From Cyclospora cayetanensis (lineage: Eukaryota > Apicomplexa > Conoidasida > Eucoccidiorida > Eimeriidae), in contig NW_020312113.1 in assembly GCF_002999335.1 (NCBI RefSeq), forward strand, positions 25,086-89,085: a stretch of DNA of 64,000 nucleotides, in the 5' to 3' direction. The position numbers and the translations under genes were made by a program. Position 1 is the first letter of the stretch. Each line of letters opens with the position of its first letter. Below are positions 1 to 12,622 of the stretch, piece by piece. Below the pieces are notes generated by a model, which made no database searches, was not told the DNA's origin, and saw only the letters and a program-made list of their open reading frames with translations.

Positions 1-454
1 AGCATTTCCTATTCATTTATTATTGAAGCCCAAATCACACGGTCGTCCCTTTCTCCCGCGCTCCACCCTTACAGGCGCGGAAACAGCCTTTCTCCCAGGT
101 GCCACCTTCAGGTCACGCCGCCAACCCTTGCCATGCCCGAAGCAGAATACACTTGAGTTTTACTGATAATAAGAGTAAGCTGTGGGATCTTTGTACTGGA
201 AAGAGCTGGAAACAACGATGTATCATACACCGGCGAGCCAAAGCGCAGTAGTTGAAGCAGCAGCAGCATATCCCCGCTGCAGCCTCTGTCGATCAAACAA
301 AATCCAGCTCTTTACTGTGCCTTTGCGGTCGCACGGTTTTTGCAGATTCCTTTCTTGAAAGTGTAGCGGCGGCAGCTTCCCTACTTGCTCCCACCCTCTA
401 CTTCTCTTGTGAAATCCTACGCCACTCCCATTTAGCGCCCCTCGAGGCTGCACT
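1..454. other. 5' flank, no gene recognised
   Basis: Upstream flank of the first gene. It carries a short CAG run near position 257 but no splice-consistent coding exon that I can support. The promoter of the dehydrogenase gene is presumably here, but no recognisable motif was found. Confidence 0.4.
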
Positions 455-3400
455 ATGGCCTTCCAGAGGATGGGAACGGCGGCTACAGAAACTGAGGAGA
501 TGCATCTGAGCCGCCCCATCTTCGATTTTCTTGACCATCCCACAATTCTTCGATTCAGAAATGTGAGTTTCCGCTGGCAGTGAGAAACAGGGTGTAGAAC
601 ACCTGGTGCCTCGCAAACCGAACTTTCCAGGCGGTCTTCTTCAATATCACTTAGCGAACCTGCTGACATCTTGTTTTAAACCTAAGATAACGGCGTCTTG
701 AACAGAGTTTCTACTCTGTGTAGGCCTCTAGGGTCGTACGTACGGAACCCGCTATTGGATAGCCGTCGAGGCGCCTCAACGCATTCTCTATCAGAAATTC
801 CGCTGTTGTTTGTTTTGAAAATCTGTTCAGGACTACCAGCGTCACCGACTGGGGTATGCGAAGGGGGCGAAAGGAGAAGTTGGCGCCGCACTGCGTGAAG
901 TCGAGGAGAAACAGCGGGAGCACCAGGGAGCTCATACGGCCCCGCTACCTGAGGGGATCACAGAAGATGAGGCAGAGTCTCTTTTGTCTCCCTTTGTTTC
1001 CTTCGGGGCAGACTCACCTTTCGCCAGAGAAGAACAACGCTTAGCAAAGATCGCCAAATGGCGTATGGAATACCAGAACTTTAGGGTGTGCATACGAGCA
1101 CCCCTATACTCCCAAGCCTTTGAACCTTCCAGGGAGATCTGCACTGTGCATCTGTCTTGATCGCATAGCTGTCACTGCCAACATTCCCAGCTGTCGTAGT
1201 CTATGCTTTTGATTCTGCTGCCAGAGCCACTGGTGCCGTCCATAGTGCCTGTGTTGCTGTTCAAGCTGCTGTTAATGCTCTAGTTGATTGCTGCTTCTGC
1301 TGCCGCTAGTGCTGGCTGCGTGCAGAGCGGTGAGGCGAGAGGTGCTGCAGGATCTCTTGAGGAGCTTGCTAAAGGTCTCAGTCTGTAAGTATCACAGGGC
1401 ATGGCGCTGCAGTTTTTGACGCAGTCTGGGGCAGCATCTGCCACATAAGCAGCTACAATGTCAGCCATGCACCCTACTGTGGAGCGTGAAATATATTTGC
1501 CCTATGATGCCTCCAGCAGGCAGGCAGCTGTTCGCCTCGAGGACACCTGGCGTATACGGATCTAGGGGAATCGAACCAGTGTGCAGTGGTCGTAGTTTAG
1601 ATGCACCGGATGTTAAAACTTCCCCTCAGCGAGCTCTTTGTGAGCGTCTCTTTCCGCACAACGCGTATCCCAGAATTCCTTATGTCGGTCTCCTCTTCAT
1701 CTTCTTTTGTTGCTCGGCGTTCGTGTTTGTGTGTCTGTGTGTCAGTCGTGCGTTGAAGCTTCTACCGGTGGTCCAGCTCGCTGAGGTTCTCAAGAAAGAC
1801 AAGGAACCAGCGACACCTGAGCAGACGCTTCCGTCTCCTCATTTACACTTTGGTGCCGGCAAGCTTTCGTTTGGTCTTGTGCTCGAAGCGATGATTAGAA
1901 GTGGCGTTAGCGACCTTATTATTGCGCAGAGGCAGTCAGGTATGCCACGGGGCACACCCTCTTCTCGTGCGTGTTGCTTTATACCTCTCTATGTATTTGA
2001 CTTTCCCACACTCATGTTCTGCGCTGCCTCTCGTTGCCAGTAGACCGCCTTGCGGTACATTAGAGCTGCATGATGCCACCTATTCTATATTGTATAGGCA
2101 GCGGTTTCAGCTGTTTCTTTTTCCATTGCCGAGTCGTTTTGCTTTCCTGCCTCCCACTGCGTACGTCTCCACCTCCTTTGGGGCCATGTTGTCGGTTTCA
2201 TGTCGACTGGAATGTGCCTTTTTGAGTTGTGCGCCCTCTCGGACATAGGACACAATTACGGTGGTCCCGTATTCTACATTTAATTTTAGAGCCGCATCTG
2301 TGTGATACAGCTTCTTCAGGTGCGCTTTTCAGGTGTATATACACTCTCTCGGCTATGCGAAATTCTTCGCTCGTGCGCCGTTTTGGGGATGTCCTTGTGC
2401 TTCGTGCCTCAGGTGACTTCTCTCCTTTGGTGTCTGAGCACCGACCTGCGTCGGTTCCCATATTGGTCAACGGCCGCCGCGTGTGCGACTTTCGGGTGTA
2501 TCGGACCGCTCAGGAGGTTCAGAAACTCATTGAAGCAATAAAGGAGAAAGCCAAAGGGTCTGATGACTCAGCAGAGCACGCCAGAGAACGTAGGCCATCG
2601 CGAAGAGGGAAGGCTGTGCCTGTAGTTGGGCAGAGTGGCATGCAGGTTTCCAGTATTTGAGCTATGCAATGGAGGCGAGCCGGCCATGCGGATGGTTCTA
2701 TTCTCTTGCTGCTACTCTGGCTGCTCATGTTGGGGGTCTCGCAAGGCCCAAGTAGGGGCTCAGGGAAGCGGGCGGCGGCGATCTTTGCTGTGATACGCCG
2801 GTGCACGTTGCTTCGATTCAAGTTCTCGCCTCCAAGTCTTTGTGGTGTTTCTTGTCTTGTGTGCTGATTGGTTTCTGATAAGGCCACTTGGTGCTGACAA
2901 ATGACTCGTCACTTCTCTTGCAACTAGCGTCTCTCTCCAAGAGCATGAGCTGCTCGTTGGGCCCCGCTGTCAGGACGGCGCTGGTTCCCCTCCTATCTCA
3001 GCTAGGAGACAAGTTAGCCACGAGCGCCCTGCAGGGAGGCTATATGGGGAATTCGCTTGGCAGAATCGTGGCCGCTGTGGCACGCACATTGCCGTCAGAG
3101 TCCTCTACGCATGAAGCAGCTTGATCCGCTCCTCAAACGATTTGGCGTGGGGTCTAGTTAGGGCTGAAGCTGCAAGGGTGGCTGGGGAGTCTTTTCTTCG
3201 GCACGACGGCCGCAGCGAATTCTGCCGTTTGCGTGCTCGGAAAAGCCTCTGGAGTGTTTCAGTCAGGCGCATTCTGGCGGTAACATTCGAAGGTCTGCCT
3301 GTGGCTAGGGGTCAAATTGATATCTAGGAGCTCTAAAGATCTGAGAATCAGGCTGTTTTCTTTTCAGGCCGAAGCCTCAGCAAGTCTTGCTGTATGCCTG

Positions 3401-5701
3401 TGAGAATGATCATGGGGCTGTCGAGAAGCTGCGGGAGGAGCTTAACACAAAGGTTCGCGTTCTGCCTTGCATGGTGGACAGGATATGCGCCTCTAGGCAC
3501 GTCTGTGCAGACAAGGTCAGTCTTTGTCGGCCTACATGCCCCGAAGCCTCGCGGCAAGCAAGCGCTTTTAAAGCGAGGTCGTGGCTCTTTCTCTAGGGCT
3601 TACCGAATGATCTAAAGGCGGCACACACATCTAATCGAGACTTGTAGAGAGGGACTTCTGCTTGGCAGGAGTTAGAAGGTCTGCAATGGACCAAAGAGTT
3701 TGCAATGGTGTTGCATGTCAGATAGAAGTGGAAGCTGAGCCCTATGAAGGGGAAATTGTGGTGCTGGATCGGCCAGAGAACTCACCTCCACCTCCCTTTG
3801 GGGGTCCTAACGTGCATGCGCCGAAGCTCAAGGTAGGTAAAGCGCTCGCATGTGACAAATGAGCGCTCATGATTTTCCTTGCTCACCGCCAGATGCCTCG
3901 TCATCCCTTAATCTTTTGCTGTGTGAGGGGAACGCGCTTTCGGATGAGACAAGGGGCAGTATCGTGCAGTCAGTTGGCGAAGCACGAAGCCGCACGCTGC
4001 TTGTGGAAGAAGGGAACCGCGTGGGGCCTCCCTAGACCTTAGAGTTTTGCGAGGATTTGAATGGATGGGTGTTTGCAGGCTGCAGCGCACTATTTGTGTC
4101 AACGGAAGATAGGGTTGGTAAATGGGATGCATACCACTCTGGCCTTCCTGACGGCGTGCAGTAAAACGCAAGAGTTGCTTTTGGCAGTCAAGCAGGCATC
4201 CAAGCCTCGCACAGCAGGGGGAAGGGGCACATCTGGAGCTCAGGCAAGATGCACACGAGGGTCTTTTACTGCTGTCTCCGCTCGTATATCTCCGCTTTCC
4301 TCCATCTCTTTTTATCCTCCAGGCCAAAAAGAGATGAGGGAACAGTGTGGAAAATGCGTGAGGCATGCAGCGTGAGCAGTGGCGAAGACACAGGCTCAAC
4401 GCACCGTCCCATTTGTTGCCTACGAAGACTTGAAGCTGCTTGTGCGTCTACAGAAAGGAACGGAGACGCCTGCCTCGGATCCTCTCCTGACGGCCTTGCG
4501 GCAAGTGCCTCTGCTGAAAGAAGGTGAAATGGTCGACAAGCAGAAGGATATCATGTGGGCCTGGTTAGCTGCTCGCTGCCTCCATGTTCTGTGGGAGCAC
4601 GACAAGGAAGTCATCAAGGTCCGTTTAGGGTGCAAGAAAGCAAAGCCCACGGGTCCCTACATACGCTGAGTCGTCTTTTGGCTGCGTTCTGGAGAGGGGC
4701 GCAAATGGAGGGGGAGGGGGAGGGAGAGGCCTATTCCAGGGGAGGCGGTTACTTGGCAGCATCGCCCTGAGGTGTATCCTTGGGTATTGCGTTCCTTCAG
4801 AGGACTCACAACATTCAGACGGACGAGGAGGTGGTAGAGATGCTACTAACCTACGGAAAGAAAACACTTTCTCGGTCAGCGGCAGCGGGGGGCTGGATAA
4901 AGAGGCAGCACACAATACACAAGCACCTAAAATGCAGACACGCAACGAGCCAGCACCACAGAGAGAGAGATAGGCACAAGCATGCATGCAGCATCAGGCC
5001 TTGAGGGGAAAAGGAAGGGCACATGGTGTTTGAGACGAGCGCCCTTTTGTCTTTTCTTACCAGCTCGATGGCACAATGCCAGCAGCCCTGCTGAGGACCT
5101 CGCAGTCAGCCTCATCTCCTTTTTTGTAATTTCTGCAGGTTTTCCACAGTAGAAGACACGGCTGGACGCGTCTTAGGGGGCGGAGTAGTTAATAGGTGAG
5201 CTTGTAGGGTGCTCCCACCAATTTTCGCTTCGCTATTTTCTATGGGTCTTTGATTTTGATTGCTTCTCTCTCTGTGTGTATCAGACTATGACAGTTGCGT
5301 CTTCCATTTTTCATGATGCTTCAATGGACGCCTTTTGGGAGCTCGGTTCGGCGGTTGGCTGTTGCAGGTTTCACACGCGTCTCCTGACAATCTACCACTT
5401 CCTTGAGCAGCATATTTTCGGATCGGTGCCTCTCGCTTCCAATCTTCTCAAGTAATTAAAAGGGGGGCATGTAACAGGGGAAGCTTACGCACATTATGGA
5501 GGCGCTGCCTCCGATTCATAAACGTATTTTACAGGAACTACGAAATTAGAGAAGGTTCCGTCACCCACCGGCACCTCCACAGTACTCTTCGCAGCCTTGT
5601 GACCTGTTTGCTGGTGTAGGCACGCAAACCTCAGCGCCTTTCAGATGATTGACGAGGTTCGGCGGCTCGTTGAGGAAGCACGTATTTTCGTGGAGAAGTA
5701 A
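455..5701 (+). CDS. Mannitol-1-phosphate dehydrogenase-like enzyme (polyol long-chain dehydrogenase), 14 exons
   Basis: Probable NAD(H)-dependent oxidoreductase interconverting fructose-6-phosphate and mannitol-1-phosphate, a cytosolic step of the mannitol cycle known from Eimeria. Phase-consistent exons: 455-562, 831-1087, 1746-1939, 2413-2645, 2942-3012, 3368-3515, 3722-3832, 4079-4160, 4380-4618, 4801-4874, 5139-5195, 5368-5451, 5535-5598, 5645-5701; 592 residues in total. A Rossmann signature HFGAGKLSFG lies at about residues 156-165. YACENDH is near 297-303, followed by PCMVDRI. The catalytic triad of the family, K-x4-N-x2-H, is seen as KIGLVNGMH (K384, N389, H392). About 150 residues precede the Rossmann motif, an extension absent from bacterial MtlD of about 380 residues. 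Weak points are the exon 2/3 junction (donor GTGCAT) and the exon 13 donor (5598 or 5613, same phase). Mannitol 2-dehydrogenase activity is an alternative. Confidence 0.8.
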
Positions 5702-5719
5702 AGGCAGAGCTGCTCACAA

Positions 5720-5780
5720 GTGGTGTTGCTCCTCCCGCAGCTGCCTGTGGAGCAGCCAGCTGCAGGAGGAGCAACACCAC
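5720..5780 (+). repeat. Long inverted repeat (hairpin) just after the dehydrogenase stop codon
   Basis: Arms 5720-5743 and 5757-5780 are reverse complements at 23 of 24 positions, with one C-A mismatch, around a 13-nt loop. The arms begin GTGGTGTTGCTCC. It starts 19 nt after the stop at 5699-5701, so it probably lies in the 3' UTR and could act in RNA processing or stability. Function is inferred only. Confidence 0.75.
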
Positions 5781-6985
5781 CAGGTAGGCCTGTCTGCCGA
5801 CGTGTGGCAGGCTACATAGCAGGGCTCTAGCTTTGCCTTTATCGCGGAGTGTATTGACACTAGGGAAGTTCTGTTCCTCAGAGGAGCACCTTGCAGAACC
5901 AAAATACGTTTACGCAAGCAGAGACTTTATGCGGGCACCTGAGTCTAACAAACCTAGTCGAGCATTCGGCCCGCCACGACCTCGCATAGGGGTGGGGGTA
6001 ATGGTTCTGTACCTTTTATTGAGCTATAAAATCGAGCCTTGTGCACTGGCTGTCGGGTGTCTGAGCGGTCCTTTCTTCAGCGGCCAGCACAAACGTCTTG
6101 TAGCTTCCTTCCTTGCGACTAACACCGGCGCAATTGCTAGCGGGACAAGGAAATGAACCATGGGTTATCTATCGTATGCTGAATGCACCGAGCCACACAA
6201 TACTCACTAGTAGAGGGGGCTCTCTGGCCTGCTGAATGGCAAGTAGTCTGCCCTGCCGCTCTAGGCCGGAGGCAGCAGGCCCACCACCATAAGTAATTCC
6301 CCCGCATACACGCGTGGAATCTTAAGAATGCACCAAAAGCAATACAGTATTGTAACACAAAATCAACTATCCTACACGTTTCTGCACGGAAAATCCTTTG
6401 CTAACCACGGTCCTAGCATCCTCTCCGGAGCAAATCTTCCCTACGCAGCAAATTATGCAAAAGTGGAGCACCAAGAAGCCGCCCTTTTGCATCAAGGGCG
6501 CTTTCCATAGTATCAGCAAAAGGGCGGTGCGCGCAAAGCTATATAAGATGGAGAACAGGGAGAGCTTGTCCCCAAAGCTGAAGGCTTGATACGCCGTGCA
6601 TCACATGCATACACCAAGCTCCAGAGGCTATCTACAAGCAACTCTATACGCTGGTTGCCTGTGAAAAGGCCTAAGAAGTACTCTAGAAGTGCGCATGCAG
6701 CCTGTTAGAAATGAGAATTAAACATGAGATGCCCTTTCATCCCACCTTGAGAAAAAATACAATGTTGATACAGCAACTTATTTGGTGAGGACCAGGAGCT
6801 TTCGGGTATTTGCATGCAGCCCACCGCAGTAATGCATTACTTGCAATCACAGCATGGATGACCCAGAAGGTGGATGGACCTAGAAACGTAAACAGTGCCC
6901 CAAAATGCGATATTATGACACCGTGCACACTCAAAGCTCTGCTCTAGGCAGGCCAGCTGGGGATTAGTTGCGTTTTCGATTTCCC
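5781..6985. other. Convergent intergenic region
   Basis: Lies between the 3' ends of two convergent genes. Short open frames here lack family resemblance or matching splice sites. It should hold both 3' UTRs; nothing else recognised. Confidence 0.5.
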
Positions 6986-9726
6986 TTATTCCCCCCAGAT
7001 AAACTCAATGAGGCTAGCAACCATGACATGGTCGCTGCTTAAGTTGTATATCTGGACCCCCTGGCGAATGGAGGAGAAGACTTTGGGGAGCCCTTCCTCT
7101 ACATTCCCGGTGACCAAAATTCTTTCTACCTTTTGAGTACTGTAGCTTGGCATACGCACTGCGGCTCGATCCAAGTACCCGGCGCCTCGAGGCGAAGAGA
7201 CGACCTTGGGATGAAGACACCTTTTCAGAACTGAGAACGGGGAATAGCCCTATGGAACGAATAAGAATGACACCAAGCGCAGATACAACTTTGGGAAAAC
7301 CTTTTGAAGTCAGTCCCTCGAGCGCAACAAAAGAGGTAGGAACGAAGGCTTCGGTTGTTTTCAGAAGAGGGGCAGCTCATAGTACTACAGAGATGAAGGG
7401 AACCGACTGACTGCGCGGTTCACTAAGAGAAATGATGGCTTGCCTGTTGTGGCTTTTGCTTGATTCGACACCCCTGTTTCCACTTGTAAGTAAATCCCGC
7501 GCGGTAGCAAGTGCTGATGATGGAAAAGCCTTGTCCCGTGAGTGCCGCGGGGAGGCTTTTGGGCTCACCCTGTTCCGCAACATGCCTCCCCAGTCTATCT
7601 GCATACCAGAGGAGATGCTGGTAGTCCTCGTCGATTTCTTCGAGAGGCTCCGACAAGGCATCAATGAAGAGTGAAGTCATTCTAAGATTTTCGGCTGCAC
7701 CACAAGAGTCCTCAACACGCAACTACACATGATGCACCCTGTGCGCCAGAAACAAAACAGAGTGCAACGCTAAAGGACAGCCGCGCGCATACACGAACAC
7801 CTGCTTGCTATGCTGCCCAAACTGTGGGTAAGGCACTTCTAGACCAAAGCAACTGCACCTAAAGGCCCAGGGGCTAATATGGAAAGGGAGGGTCCACAGA
7901 TGAAGACTGAGGTGTACGCATTCTAGTGGGGAAGTCGCTTTTCTGTAGGCCAGGAAAGTTTGTCGGATTGGCATGAACCAGTGTGTACAGGCTCTTCATG
8001 GCCCCGGTGTGAAAGTGCTCGTTCCAGTCCGCTCCAAAAACAACTCCCAGGGAAAACGAATCAAGGCCTGCAATAAGCAAGAATACAAATGGCAAGGACC
8101 CGCTCCGGCATCAGCCTTAGAAATAAAGTTTCACGTGCCAACTCCAGAGGGACCGTCAATAGCCGTGCTAGAGTACGGTCGATCCTACAAGAGGACAAAC
8201 CAGATTCGTCACCTTAAGAAAGATGCAGTGAACAACTAGACTACAGACAATTCATATGGTGCGAAACTGGATTACAGAGGAGCAAATAGAAAGAATGCAC
8301 GGTCAGGAAGCCCTCGAATATCCCGGGCATAGTAAAGGGAAGGAAATACCTTTCTCGGCCTCTCCGCAGCTGCTGACAAGAACAGGAATTAAGCTTTCGA
8401 ACTGAGCAGCGTCCCATCCCTTGAGATGAGCCCCGAGCACAGCGAGTTGGCCCATGTTGGGAATGTTGAAGACGGTACCAACGAAGCCCTTTTCCCTATA
8501 GCGAATCGCCTGCTTCGTTTCACAAACTCCGTTGGGCTGAAACGGTTTTCGGAATACGGATATAATTGTCTGGGTGTTGGGCCTAAAAAGGGTCCTTGGT
8601 TGCGTCCCTATGAGGTTATTCAAGTACATGATTGAAGGCGTTCCCCAATCTGCAGTTGTGCTTATTGCGTTTAGCACGTATTGTATGTTTTCCAAAAACC
8701 GTGCCTCACTCCGAGGACGGAGCTTTTTGTTTTCTTGGAGCAAAACAGCTATTGCATCTACCTCATCTACAGCGAATCCTATTCCAGGCTTAAGAAAGGC
8801 AAAAAGTATTTGCAAGGCGTTGGGAACAACTAGCAAGGCGTTCCTGCAGACAGAAAAGCACAGGGAACGCAAGGCCGACAACAAAGTGACAGAAAACGGG
8901 CTTCAATAAGAGGCAACTGGTCACACATGAGGGCAGAGTGATGCATAGACTGATTGGTGTAGAAATAACGGCGGGAGAATCACAGCACCCGGGCGGTGCG
9001 TCAGGCTCACAAACAGAGTGAGAGTTGCTCAGCATATCCTTTGTTCGCTGTTGTCTGTATGTGCTCTTACCACTGAATGTATGCAAGACGGAGTCTCGAG
9101 TGTGATTCTTTTATCATAGCATCTCTGATCTTGTTCATAGTACGCTCGTGATCAATGACAAACAGTTGATACTCCTTGAGGCTCTCTTCCAGGGAACCAA
9201 GTCGTGGGGAATGGTGAAGATGGAGGCGTTGTACAGCTTCTTCTGGATTGTAGATTCTAGCCATTGGACGGTTGCCGCAGCTCTCCATGTGTATATCCTC
9301 AAAATGCTCAGGCTCATCGCTTTCTTGATCCATCAAAGCTGCTAAGATATCCTCTTTCGAGGGACGCGAATCGAGGAACTTTTCCACTAACAAAATAGCA
9401 GCAAAAAAGCCTCCAAAATAGATATGCGGCAACTCATTACGTATACATTTCTAGATACGAGCACAAAAGGACGCAGTGCTATGCCTTGCTATGTTGCTAG
9501 GTAGGTAGCTAAGGACGCGTGAATCACCTGATTGGCTACAATCTACCAGTGCGCGGCCTTTTTTTTGAACCTGAGCGTATTCAAAAAGTAGGCATATGTT
9601 GCTGACCATAGACCATCGCATGGCAATGGGGTACTGTGGAGGTGAGCTGGAGGCTTGGGAAAGGGGACGATGGAGAAGTTCCCTTTCCTTTAGGTTGAGG
9701 GGGCAGTACTCTGTCTGGGCGTCCAT
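6986..9726 (-). CDS. EEP-fold (endonuclease/exonuclease/phosphatase-like) protein, 6 exons
   Basis: Exons, all phase-matched with GT-AG ends: 9528-9726, 9071-9386, 8350-8843, 7918-8067, 7569-7694 and 6986-7230, giving 509 residues from ATG at 9726 to TAA at 6986. The C-terminal half carries motifs typical of the EEP superfamily (inositol-polyphosphate 5-phosphatases, sphingomyelinases, nucleases): GFVGTVF followed by GAHLKGWD (H311), VVFGADWN (D350, N352; cf. the GDxN motif), and a terminal SSDHVMV (D495, H496; cf. the SDH catalytic motif). A phosphoester-hydrolysing role is therefore likely. The early metal-binding Asn/Glu motifs are not evident in the N-terminal half, which has acidic helical stretches. 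The substrate cannot be read from sequence. It is convergent with the upstream dehydrogenase gene. Confidence 0.62.
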
Positions 9727-11909
9727 TGGCTAGGAGCCATGCAGTCGGTACTCACTCCTACATAATCAAGTCAAAACAAGGCTTTAAAAACCGGGGCAAT
9801 ACATTTAACGCAAAGAGTACATCTGCCTATTCAGCATGTGTTTGACTCCCACAGAAAAGTGAGTATACGAGAAAAAAAAGGGAGAAGAGAGGGAAATATG
9901 AACCATACCAATTTGGCCCTCCTCTTTTTCCAACCTGCAATAAAAATTTGAAAATGCACAGGGATCGACGTTTCTGTTTTCATATGACGTCTAGAGGCCA
10001 CTGCAAACGACTGTACAGAGGGCAGGGCAAATCAGATTTCACTAGAAGGGATGGAGGAACAGTGTTGCTACGATGGCAATGAGTGGCCTGTTTACCACTC
10101 AGGCATGGATCGGCTTTTCCTCAACGCCTCCTGCCGAGCGCCTACACCGGGACCAAGGACACTGTCACTGCTGCGGCTACGCCTGAAACCAAATCTCCTT
10201 TTGATCCTTTCAGATTGTACTGTGGCCAGCGCGGCAGCCAACACCAGGGATAATGTTGCCAAACGCATGCTATACATCTCAAGTCTGGGGAAGAGGCAGA
10301 CTTGAGGTATCTTTCGGGAAGAAAACAAAACGAACGAAAACTAAATTTGAGGAGACGTACCCGGCTGCGGTTTCGGACACTTATGCACAAATGGGGACAA
10401 CTGTATGCTGTTTTATTAATATATCGAAACGAAAAAAAAATACAAAAAAGAAACAATATAAAAACAATATTGACTGAAGACAACAGCCTCAAGCGGCGAA
10501 ATACTCGTCCTGAGGCCACTTGACCACCAGAACAGATCTGCTTGCAGATCAAGCCATCAAGCAGCTTGTCCTCCTTTTTGATGTTTTTATACCTTTTCAA
10601 ACATGCTTTAGTTACTTTGGATAAGGTATTCTCATACTTTATCCAGGCTTTATCGACTCTCTGGACTGAGTTTCAAGGGCGCTTCCGGAGCAGGATTACG
10701 TCTCGTCCGCCCCTCCATGTATCCTTTAGACCGCTTCTCACGCTGCTCTGTAGAGCGTCTTGAACGTTGTCTAATCAAGCCCTCCTATCCTTGTATGCAC
10801 TTATTCAAGTGTTGTTGGCATGCCTACACCATCTTTTGCTACCGCTCTACGCCAGCCCTTGCAAGTATCGATGTTGCAACTGGTTTCTTATAGGGAGGTC
10901 CCACTCTGAAAGCCACGACGGCCTCCTTTTCTTGACGCATGCTCATCCGCATCCAGAAAGACCAAATTAGAGTGCATTCATGAACAGTATTAGAGGCGTA
11001 AATGTATGGGGAGAAGGATACGCAGAAATACAGCGCCTAACACAAGGAGGAAAACAGTCTAAACACGAACACTGAGTTACCTTCCCCTACTTCCGCATTG
11101 GGCAGCACCACCCTCTATGCTAATTTATGTACTTTGTGAAATTTTGAAAGGCAGAGCAGGAGCACTACATTTCCTCAAATTTTTGGAATAATATTGCTCA
11201 GCAGCCCACAAGAGAGAAGATCAAATATTTATACTACACTAAACGCTATAGTATGAACCATAGAGAGACCCCTGGAGCAGTGCCGTATTCATGCATCCTT
11301 CGGGAAGAAAGATAGAGCACTTACCATTCCAGTCAGCTGTGGTTCCCAAGCAGTTAAGGGACATACATTAATTCCAATCAGTTGTGGGTACTTTTCAATT
11401 TCCTTTTAGACTGCGTACAGTTTTGCTCATGAGGGGCTCGTGCCGCTGTGCTGCATCCGCACTAGGCTTACTGTGCATCACGCCATGGACCTAAAGTCGG
11501 AGGAGTGCGTCACTGCAAAACACTTTGCTTAAGGTCTCCGGGGGGAGACACTTGATAACAGACTTGATGCAGCCTCGATAATCAGATTGTGAGAAGTATT
11601 TCTCTACAAGAGCTCCGGACTTTCTTTCCCACAACTCTCAGGGTTCCGGCATGCAGGGGGAGACAGCTCGAAGTCGTGTTGCTATACTCCTGATTCACAG
11701 CTGTTTTCACGCATCATCTAGGACACATGCGCACAGCATTGGTATTATGTTGCAGTGAATGAGATGTACGAACAGTCTAACCAATCAGTCAGTTCCTGTT
11801 TATTTTTATCAGAAGATAACTAGTGTGGCAGAAAGCAGAGGTTTACGTAGCATATCCCGCCACACTAGCTACGTTGCGTTACACTGCTTGCATTTGACTA
11901 CAAATCAGT

Positions 11910-11970
11910 AGAGAAATGGCCGATCGGTTTATCAGGTCTAGGACCAGATAAATCGATTGGTCATTTCTCT
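11910..11970 (+). repeat. 29-bp-arm hairpin with G.U-type differences
   Basis: Arms 11910-11938 and 11942-11970 pair at 25 of 29 positions around a 3-nt loop. The left arm begins AGAGAAATGG and the right arm ends CATTTCTCT. Three of the four differences are G opposite T, which would be G.U pairs in an RNA made from the plus strand but A.C mismatches in a minus-strand RNA. That suggests plus-strand transcription of a folded RNA; this is an inference. Confidence 0.75.
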
Positions 11971-12343
11971 TTGCCCAGTACGGAATGCACGCTTGTGTGC
12001 GTACAACATGTACAACTAGCTGGGCATGCGCACAGTGCGTAAAGGGGTAGCTAGGAACGTGCACCCTAGCTCTCTCTTCCCATTCATTCAGGTGGAGATT
12101 TTTTAGGTGCCCGGGCAGCACCAGAAACCGTGTAATGTTTAGTAAAGCTTGCATCGAGTCTGAAGTCATATACCTGCCTGCGTAGGTTTGAGATGGGGCG
12201 TTGTAGCCCGTCACTACTGTGTAGTAGAAGGTGCCGAGGTGTGTCACTTAGCCTGGAGAGGATCGTGGCCGGCAGTTGGAATGCGTTGAGGATATGGGCG
12301 TCGCGACACTCTCAGTAAGCCTACCGGCTGAGGAGGGGTGGTT

Positions 12344-12622
12344 CTAAGGGCCCAGATGCACGCAGCTCAGAAATAAAGGCGAGCTCAAGGTTCGCGCTGT
12401 GTGGAGAGAGCCAAAGTACTCTGCGGCAGCAATGATGACAGCAGGAATGGCAGCAGTTATGGTCCTTGTGGTAAGGTCTCCCCCAATAAAGTGGGGTCCT
12501 CCTTGGCCCGACGTGGCTGGTGTACGCCACCACATCACGAAATCGTCTAAGGCGTTCAGCTCAATCCCAAACAAACACGTCTCTCCGCCTGACAGGCTTA
12601 AAGAAAGTCCCCTAAGAACCAC
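12344..12622 (-). other. Possible exon of an unrecognised minus-strand gene
   Basis: An open stretch of about 90 codons has a plausible acceptor at its upstream end (CTGTCAG followed by GCGGAGAG) and protein-like composition, for example DDFVMWWRTP and a hydrophobic segment AAIPAVIIAAAEYFG. It has no ATG and I could not link it to neighbouring exons. It may instead be 3' UTR of the gene ending at 12882. Confidence 0.2.

Noticed and set aside
1560..1625. B-box-like GGTTCGATTCC on the minus strand near 1576-1566
   Set aside because: Flanking bases do not form a T-stem or a full cloverleaf, and the stretch lies in an intron of the dehydrogenase gene.
5833..6156. 107-codon plus-strand frame after the dehydrogenase
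   Set aside because: No family resemblance, unusual composition and location in the expected 3' UTR or intergenic space.
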